Origin: Methanobacteriota archaeon
Lineage (GTDB): Archaea > Thermoplasmatota > Thermoplasmata > Methanomassiliicoccales > Methanomethylophilaceae
Assembly: GCA_012719315.1 (NCBI GenBank)
Contig: JAAYAP010000044.1
Span: forward strand, 1-15,916
DNA length: 15,916 nucleotides
Direction of reading: 5' to 3'
Positions 8,163 to 12,820 of this stretch are shown piece after piece. Position 1 is the stretch's first letter, and every line of letters begins with the position of its first letter. Below the pieces are notes generated by a model that was not told the origin of the DNA, ran no database searches, and saw only the letters and a list, made by a program, of their open reading frames with translations. The position numbers and the translations under genes are program-made.

Positions 8163-8184
8163 CGCAATTCGTAAACCTGTTGCG
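8163..8184. promoter_or_regulatory. Inverted repeat CGCAA-N12-TTGCG, candidate Lrp operator
   Basis: Two exact 5-base arms, CGCAA (8163-8167) and TTGCG (8180-8184), flank a 12-base AT-richer spacer. They cover the predicted transcription start of the Lrp-dap-lys operon, about 20-45 bases downstream of its TATA box. Lrp/AsnC proteins commonly autoregulate through imperfect palindromes of roughly this size, and binding here would block initiation. A match of this length could arise by chance, so the function is inference from position. Confidence 0.35.
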
Positions 8185-8200
8185 GATAACACAAATCGTA

Positions 8201-8210
8201 CTATTTAAAT
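8201..8210 (-). promoter_or_regulatory. TATA box for the Lrp-dapA-lysC-lysA-dapF-dapL operon
   Basis: On the minus strand the sequence ATTTAAATAG matches the archaeal TATA consensus, with a purine-rich AAGG just upstream as a possible BRE. It lies in the 136-bp gap between the MscS gene and the Lrp gene. Initiation about 25 nt downstream (near 8180) would leave a leader of about 43 nt carrying the GGTGG ribosome-binding site. Confidence 0.65.
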
Positions 8211-8273
8211 CCTTATTTGATGCCAACGCCTCTTCGAAATCCGACAGATGCCGTGGGATCGGAGCCGCCGCGG

Positions 8274-9863
8274 TCAGGTCGGGCCCTTCCCGCGGTCGGC
8301 ATCGGGGTCCAGTATGTGCACGTCGGTGCGCGGGTGCATGACCCCGACGCTGTCGGCCATGAACCGTTCGTAGAGCCGGACGCCGAGTTCGGAGGAGATC
8401 CGGCTGCGGTTGTTGACGTCGGTGACGTAGGCGATCAGCCTGACCTGCACCGAGGCGTCGTTGAATCCCGTCGCGATCGTGTACGGCATGGACGATGTCC
8501 CGTCGGTGACCACCTCCGGATGCGCGGAGGCCGTCTCCTCCATGATCCGCCTGACGCCGCCGATGTCGGTGCCGTATGCGAAGGACATGCTGACCTGGAT
8601 CCGGTGGGCGAGCGTCTTGCCGGTGAGGTTGGAGATCGAGGCCGAGGCCACGGCGTCGTTGGGCATGATCACGACATCGTTGTTGAACCAGTTGTCGAAG
8701 ACGGTGTTCATGACGCTGACCTTCCTGACCTTGTAGACATCGGTTCCGGCGCCGATCTGCACGAGATCGCCCTTCTTGAAGGGGCGGGTGATGAGCAGCA
8801 CCACGCCGTTGAAGAACTGGTTGAGGACGTTCTGCGCCCCGTAGGTGATCCCCAGCGTGACGAGCCCGGCGCTGGTGACGATGGCGGCGAGGCTCATGCC
8901 GAAGCCGGCCACGACCGCGGCCGCGGCGAACGTCGCGACGGTCACCTTGCCGACCAGCCTCAGGAGCGGCTCCAGGTCGGCGGGCCCTCCCGCGTCGTCC
9001 GGGGCGTCTTCCTGCAGCCGCGACAGGGTGTATCCGACGAACGCCTCGTAGACCTTCCAGACGACGACGGCGCCGAGCAGGATGTAGAGCACGCGGCTCC
9101 AGGTCGCGAACGCGACGACGATGCCGACGGGAGCTCCATAGACTTCCAAAGCCCGGCCGAAGGCGTAGACGGCCACGATCATCAGCAGGAACTTGACCAC
9201 CGGGACCCGGTACCGGTCCCGTTGCTCCGGGGGCCGGTTGTGGAAGACGATCCGCATCAGCACCGGGCCGGCGACCATGATGACGGCCAGCCCGATGAAC
9301 GAGACGAGGACGAAGGTCAGCACCGCCGTGCCCAGCGGTCCGTTGAAAGGCGCCGGGAGGCGGTTCTCGAAGACGCCGAGGACCCTGTTGAAGGAATCGC
9401 CGCCGTCCAGCGCCGAGACGAGATCGACCTCCAGCGCGTATGACGATACGACGACCGATGCGTCGGCGGGATCCGCCGACCTGACCGTGAGGCCGACGTC
9501 GAGCACATAGGTGCCGGAGTCGATGTACCTGTCGGACGCGATCGTCAGCCGCACCTCCTCCAGCCCTTGGCCGTCCAGCACGAAGAAGGTGTTGTCCACC
9601 TGCGCTTTCAGCCGGCTGTCCGGGGATCCGACCGAGACCTCGACCACACGCTGGTCGGCTAGGCCCGTGCCGCCGGGCAGGGTGTTCACGACCACGAGGC
9701 GGATCGTCGCCGAGGATCCCGCGCTCAGGTCCACCGCGCCGTGGTCGACGATCTTGACGTCGTCCCCGTCGGCGGCGTCGGACAGGGCGAGCGCGGGCAT
9801 GGCCGTCACCAGGACGAGCACGGCCGCCGCGGAGATCATCAACATGATGCGGGGGTTCCTCAT
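8274..9863 (-). CDS. MscS-family mechanosensitive channel with signal peptide and extracytoplasmic beta domain
   Basis: This 529-residue membrane protein probably forms a heptameric small-conductance channel that releases solutes on hypo-osmotic shock. Residues 1-27 look like a signal peptide (basic start, hydrophobic core, ALALS). Residues 36-152 are rich in predicted beta strands and resemble an Ig-like/NEW3-type domain that would face outward. Membrane helices follow near 178-203, 221-242, 246-270 and 304-327, then the pore helix and MscS signature (about 330-370; SAGLVTLGITYGAQ, RPFKKGDLVQIG) and the cytoplasmic beta/alphabeta part (NDVVIMPNDAV near 395-405). ATG 9863 was chosen over ATG 9890 because 9890 lies within the TATA box; a TATA centre near 9894 would start transcription near 9868, making the message almost leaderless, and no Shine-Dalgarno precedes 9863. 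The family is broad, so ion selectivity and true gating stimulus are unknown. Confidence 0.88.
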   Translation of the reverse strand: MRNPRIMLMISAAAVLVLVTAMPALALSDAADGDDVKIVDHGAVDLSAGSSATIRLVVVNTLPGGTGLADQRVVEVSVGSPDSRLKAQVDNTFFVLDGQGLEEVRLTIASDRYIDSGTYVLDVGLTVRSADPADASVVVSSYALEVDLVSALDGGDSFNRVLGVFENRLPAPFNGPLGTAVLTFVLVSFIGLAVIMVAGPVLMRIVFHNRPPEQRDRYRVPVVKFLLMIVAVYAFGRALEVYGAPVGIVVAFATWSRVLYILLGAVVVWKVYEAFVGYTLSRLQEDAPDDAGGPADLEPLLRLVGKVTVATFAAAAVVAGFGMSLAAIVTSAGLVTLGITYGAQNVLNQFFNGVVLLITRPFKKGDLVQIGAGTDVYKVRKVSVMNTVFDNWFNNDVVIMPNDAVASASISNLTGKTLAHRIQVSMSFAYGTDIGGVRRIMEETASAHPEVVTDGTSSMPYTIATGFNDASVQVRLIAYVTDVNNRSRISSELGVRLYERFMADSVGVMHPRTDVHILDPDADRGKGPT

Positions 9864-9885
9864 ATGGCCCGGGGACAGTGGTAAA

Positions 9886-9902
9886 GGCATATATATTATA
9901 TG
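9886..9902. promoter_or_regulatory. Shared AT-rich TATA element for divergent genes
   Basis: The near-palindromic ATATATATTATATG run lies in the gap between the divergent MscS gene (minus) and the peptidase gene (plus) and stands out against GC-rich surroundings. Read on the minus strand it places a start about 26 nt away, near 9868, just before the MscS ATG. Read on the plus strand it places a start near 9921, just before the presumed extended start of the peptidase gene. Either or both directions may be used. Confidence 0.5.
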
Positions 9903-9973
9903 TTCAATCGTAAGGTTGTAAGGGGGGTCGAGGTCTGGAATTCGATTACGTCCATATCGTCCTCTTCGTCCTG

Positions 9974-10792
9974 ATGGTCACTGTTCTTTCATCAGCGAGC
10001 ATCAGCGATTGGAGGACGCGCGAAGTCTCCGATGCACACTGGATCGTCCTCAGCGTCGTGGGCGTGGCCGCGTTCACGGCCTATTCTATCCTCGAGAACG
10101 GCTTCAAATGGGAGTATGTCGCCCTGACGGCGGGATCCTGTCTGATCGTCATCGACCTCTTCGCGAACACGAACCGTTTCCTGATCATCTACCCTGCCAT
10201 GGCCGTGCTCTTCGCTGTCCCCATCTACCTGCTGTATATACAGGGGGACCCGTTCACGGCAGCCTGGACGGCGATACCGGCGAGCTACACCATCTTCCTG
10301 CTGATGTACATCTTCGGGGCGATACCCGGAGGGGCCGACATCAAGTGCCTCATGTCGCTGGCATTCCTGTTCCCGGTGTACCCGACGATGTTCGCGCTGC
10401 CGCTGATCGGGATGATCGGCAACCCTCTCGCCGAGATCTTCACCTTCGCCGTCTCCGCCCTCTTCCTGGGGGCGATCCTCACCATGATGGTCGCGTTGCC
10501 GTGGATCGCCAACAACCTCATCAGGGGCGAGCAGGGCCGCGAGCTGATCCTCGGACGCACCATGGAGCTCGCCGAAGCCAGGACCTCCCATGTCTGGCCG
10601 ATGCACGATCTGGAGGACGGCCGGCTGGTCCGGGTGCATTACATCGACGATCCGGCGCTGATCTACGACCGGTTAGAGGCCGCGGGACACGAGAGGATCT
10701 GGGTGACGCCCATGGTGCCGTTCGTCGTGCCGCTCTCGATGGCGGCCGTGATCCTGGCGGTCATCGGCAATCCGCTGTTCCTGTTCATCTGA
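9974..10792 (+). CDS. Archaeal class III signal peptidase (prearchaellin/prepilin peptidase, A24 family)
   Basis: This membrane aspartyl protease would cleave the class III signal peptide of archaellins or type IV pilins at the inner face of the membrane. Seven or eight helices are visible. The two catalytic aspartates are in ISDWRTREV (Asp12 from this ATG) and in PGGADIK (Asp122), the archaeal GGAD form of the GxGD motif. A soluble loop (about 185-235) and the ending ERIWVTPMVPFVVPLS closely recall the C-terminus of Methanococcus FlaK. The spacing between the two aspartates (110 residues) is about 50 longer than in FlaK, so it holds extra membrane segments. The first ATG leaves only 11 residues before the first aspartate, too short for helix 1; the frame stays open and hydrophobic upstream to a CTG at 9935 (285 residues, preceded by AGGGGGG). 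No pilin or archaellin genes are in the window. The stop overlaps the convergent radical-SAM gene by 8 bp. Confidence 0.88.
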   Translation: MVTVLSSASISDWRTREVSDAHWIVLSVVGVAAFTAYSILENGFKWEYVALTAGSCLIVIDLFANTNRFLIIYPAMAVLFAVPIYLLYIQGDPFTAAWTAIPASYTIFLLMYIFGAIPGGADIKCLMSLAFLFPVYPTMFALPLIGMIGNPLAEIFTFAVSALFLGAILTMMVALPWIANNLIRGEQGRELILGRTMELAEARTSHVWPMHDLEDGRLVRVHYIDDPALIYDRLEAAGHERIWVTPMVPFVVPLSMAAVILAVIGNPLFLFI

Positions 10793-11798
10793 CGATCGGC
10801 AGCACGGTCCTGCAGCAGGCGCATCTCCTGCCTTCCAGGGCCTCGATCTCCACCAGATACCCGGTGCGCCTGATCACGACCGTCCCGCATTCGGGGCAGT
10901 AGGTGTCGGAGGCATCGTCGGTGATGATGTTGCCGACGTAGGCGTAGTTCAACCCGCACGCCTCGGCGATGTCCCGGCACTCCAGCACCGTCTCCACCGG
11001 CGTCATCGGCACGTCCATCATGTCGAAGTCCGGATGGAAACGCGAGAAGTGGACGGGCACATCGGGAGAGAGCGTGTCCCTGATCCAGACGCAGAACCGC
11101 TCGATCTCTTCGCGGGAGTCGTTCAGGCCGGGGATCACCAGGTAGGTCAGCTCCAGGTGCACCTTCTCCTCGAAGATGATCCTCGCCGACCGCAGGACGT
11201 CCTCCAGGTGCGCTCCGCAGATCTTCATGTAGAATCCGTCGGTGAACCCCTTGATGTCGATGTTGACGGCGTCCATGACCTTGCACAGGTCCCGGAGCGG
11301 CCGCTCGTTGACCAGGCCGTTGCTGATCAGCACGCATCCGAGGTCGGGTGCGCACTTCATGATGTCCATGATGTACTCGTACCAGATCATCGGCTCGTTG
11401 TAGGTGAAGGCGATGGCGTCCGAGCCCTCGCGCCTGCACATCGCGACGATCTCCTCCGGCGATTCGTAGGTGGTGCGCTTCCTCCCGGTCACCGTCTGGG
11501 ATATGGCGTAGTTCTGGCAATGCCGGCAGGACATGTTGCAGCCGACGCTGCCGATCGAGAAGATCGAGGTCCCGGGATGGTAGTGGTACAGCGGCTTCTT
11601 CTCGATCGGGTCCACGCAGATGGACGAGACCTTCCCGTAGCTGTAGGCGGAGAGGATGTCCTCCTCCCCCCGCCGCGAATTGCAGCGGCCGACGCCCCCC
11701 ACGGGTATCCTGCACCCGTGCGGGCAGAGCTCGCAGACGTAGACGTCCCCTTCCTTGCGGTAGTACCGCGATTCTGTGACCGGTTCAATATTCGCCAC
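10785..11798 (-). CDS. amrS: AmmeMemoRadiSam-type radical SAM protein
   Basis: This 337-residue protein belongs to the radical-SAM family that accompanies the Memo and AMMECR1 proteins and resembles pyruvate-formate-lyase-activating enzymes; its physiological reaction is not established as far as I know. The radical-SAM cluster motif CNMSCRHC (Cys87, Cys91, Cys94) is intact. A cysteine-rich N-terminus (CELCPHGC, Cys22/25/29, plus Cys39) and a C-terminal zinc-ribbon-like set (Cys301, Cys304, Cys326, Cys329) frame the barrel; other family landmarks are FTYNEPMIW, NIDIKGFTDGFY and LVIPGLNDS. The start is GTG at 11798, supported by AGGTGAT five nt upstream. It overlaps thiL by 14 bp and so is probably co-transcribed with it. 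Its 3' end overlaps the convergent peptidase gene by 8 bp. The Memo and AMMECR1 partners are not in the window. Confidence 0.92.
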   Translation of the reverse strand: MANIEPVTESRYYRKEGDVYVCELCPHGCRIPVGGVGRCNSRRGEEDILSAYSYGKVSSICVDPIEKKPLYHYHPGTSIFSIGSVGCNMSCRHCQNYAISQTVTGRKRTTYESPEEIVAMCRREGSDAIAFTYNEPMIWYEYIMDIMKCAPDLGCVLISNGLVNERPLRDLCKVMDAVNIDIKGFTDGFYMKICGAHLEDVLRSARIIFEEKVHLELTYLVIPGLNDSREEIERFCVWIRDTLSPDVPVHFSRFHPDFDMMDVPMTPVETVLECRDIAEACGLNYAYVGNIITDDASDTYCPECGTVVIRRTGYLVEIEALEGRRCACCRTVLPIVR

Positions 11799-12735
11799 GA
11801 TCCATCACCTTCCTGCCGTCGCCGTCGGATATGCACGGGGCATCCCCCTCGATCACCGTGCCGACGATCGAGAAATCGAGCCCTTCGCCATGGAGGCGCG
11901 CCAATCCGCGTTTATCGAATGTGAATAGGAGTTCATAATCCCCTCCCCAATACATGACGAGTCCGTCCCGGTCGAGGCCCAACCTGTCCGCGATCGCGTC
12001 GACGTGCGGCTCCACGGGCAGGAACTCCTTCCGGATGTCCATGCCGACGCCGCTCGCGGCGCAGATCGCATGGGCCGCCTCGGCGAGGCCGTCCGAGAGG
12101 TCCATGCACGAGGTGACCGCTCCCGAGCGCAGGAGGATCGAACCCTCCTCGACCCGCGGGACGGGGACCAGCAGCGACATCGTCGCGTCCTCCTCGTCGA
12201 TCCCGTTCATGAGGGCGTGGTACCCGGCCGCGGCGGAGCCCAGGCGGCCGGTGACGCCGACGAGGTCGCCGGGCGACGCCCCCGACCGCCTCAGCGGCGG
12301 GCGGCCGTCGGTGGACCCGATCACGGTGGCCGTGACCGAGCCGTGCCCCGGCTTCGTGTCCCCGCCGACCAGGTACGTGCCGCAGAACTCGGCGCACTGG
12401 TCCATGCCGCTCATCAGGTCGTAGGCGTCCCGCTCGTCCATGTCCCCGTCGAGCTGCAGCGCGACGAGGACCCCGACCGGCCGGGCGCCCATGCTCGCGA
12501 TGTCGCTGAGGCTGACCGCCGCCGCCGTCCAGCCGAACTGCTCCCATGTCATGCCGGCCGGCTTGTGCCGCTCGACGCTGACGGTGTCGGTGCAGACCAC
12601 CGCCGTCCCCTGCAGGTCGAGGACCGCCGCATCGTCCCAGACGCCCGCGCCCGGCATCGGCCGCACGATCCCGTGCAGGTTCTCGATCAACGCGCGCTCA
12701 CCCAACTCTCTCAGCGAGGCCATCGGTCTTTCCAT
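11785..12735 (-). CDS. thiL: Thiamine-monophosphate kinase
   Basis: This 316-residue ATP-dependent kinase makes thiamine diphosphate from thiamine monophosphate. It shows the PurM/AIR-synthase-like fold signatures of ThiL: WDDAAVLD (33-40), CTDTVSVERHKP (48-59), SLSDIASMGA (75-84), VGGDTKPG (123-130), CMDLSDGLA (210-218) and GGDYELLFT (264-272; the family usually has GEDYEL). Metal-binding aspartates are therefore in place. Two in-frame ATGs are possible: 12735, used here, and 12723, which begins MASLRELGERALI. The minus-strand TATA-like TTAAAATA region (12747-12754) would put the transcript start near 12724-12730, so the shorter form, leaderless, is a real alternative. The 3' end overlaps the radical-SAM gene and contains its Shine-Dalgarno. 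No other thiamine genes are nearby. Confidence 0.94.
   Translation of the reverse strand: MERPMASLRELGERALIENLHGIVRPMPGAGVWDDAAVLDLQGTAVVCTDTVSVERHKPAGMTWEQFGWTAAAVSLSDIASMGARPVGVLVALQLDGDMDERDAYDLMSGMDQCAEFCGTYLVGGDTKPGHGSVTATVIGSTDGRPPLRRSGASPGDLVGVTGRLGSAAAGYHALMNGIDEEDATMSLLVPVPRVEEGSILLRSGAVTSCMDLSDGLAEAAHAICAASGVGMDIRKEFLPVEPHVDAIADRLGLDRDGLVMYWGGDYELLFTFDKRGLARLHGEGLDFSIVGTVIEGDAPCISDGDGRKVMDRGEY
11804..11810 (-). promoter_or_regulatory. Strong Shine-Dalgarno deciding the GTG start of the radical-SAM gene
   Basis: The minus-strand sequence AGGTGAT is an exact match to the archaeal anti-Shine-Dalgarno and is followed by 5 nt and then GTG (11798). It lies inside the last codons of thiL. 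This supports the GTG start and the 14-bp gene overlap. Confidence 0.75.
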
Positions 12736-12746
12736 CGTCCCGCCCG

Positions 12747-12754
12747 TTAAAATA
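12747..12754 (-). promoter_or_regulatory. TATA-like element for thiL-amrS
   Basis: The minus-strand TATTTTAA, inside a longer AAATAGTATTTTAAC AT-rich run, lies 12-30 bases before the two candidate thiL ATGs. The exact box, and hence the start it implies, cannot be fixed by eye. It shares an 85-bp gap with the plus-strand promoter of the LarA fusion gene. Confidence 0.4.
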
Positions 12755-12782
12755 CTATTTCTCGCGGCGTCTCACGATTATG

Positions 12783-12790
12783 CTTTAATA
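12783..12790 (+). promoter_or_regulatory. TATA box for the LarA-HdrD fusion gene
   Basis: CTTTAATA is centred about 34 bases before the ATG at 12821, giving an expected start near 12813 and a leader of only about 8 nt, effectively leaderless. No Shine-Dalgarno precedes the ATG, which fits. An in-frame GTG at 12806 would be upstream of the transcript start and is disfavoured. Confidence 0.5.
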
Positions 12791-12820
12791 CGGCAGTGCG
12801 ATTCAGTGATTCGGTCTAAA

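Noticed and set aside
8192..8194. ATG at 8194 as the start of the Lrp gene
   Set aside because: It lies upstream of the predicted transcript start near 8180, adds 19 residues not seen in the family, and the ATG at 8137 has a good ribosome-binding site.
9888..9890. ATG at 9890 as the start of the MscS gene
   Set aside because: It lies within the TATA block; transcription would begin downstream of it, and the signal-peptide-like start at 9863 is better.
12806..12808. In-frame GTG as an earlier start of the LarA fusion gene
   Set aside because: It precedes the predicted transcript start (about 12813) and lacks a Shine-Dalgarno; the ATG at 12821 aligns with the usual LarA N-terminus.
12795..12812. 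Imperfect tandem repeat AGTGCGATTC / AGTGATTC before the fusion gene
   Set aside because: Two short imperfect copies are easily a chance event; no other sign of an operator was seen.
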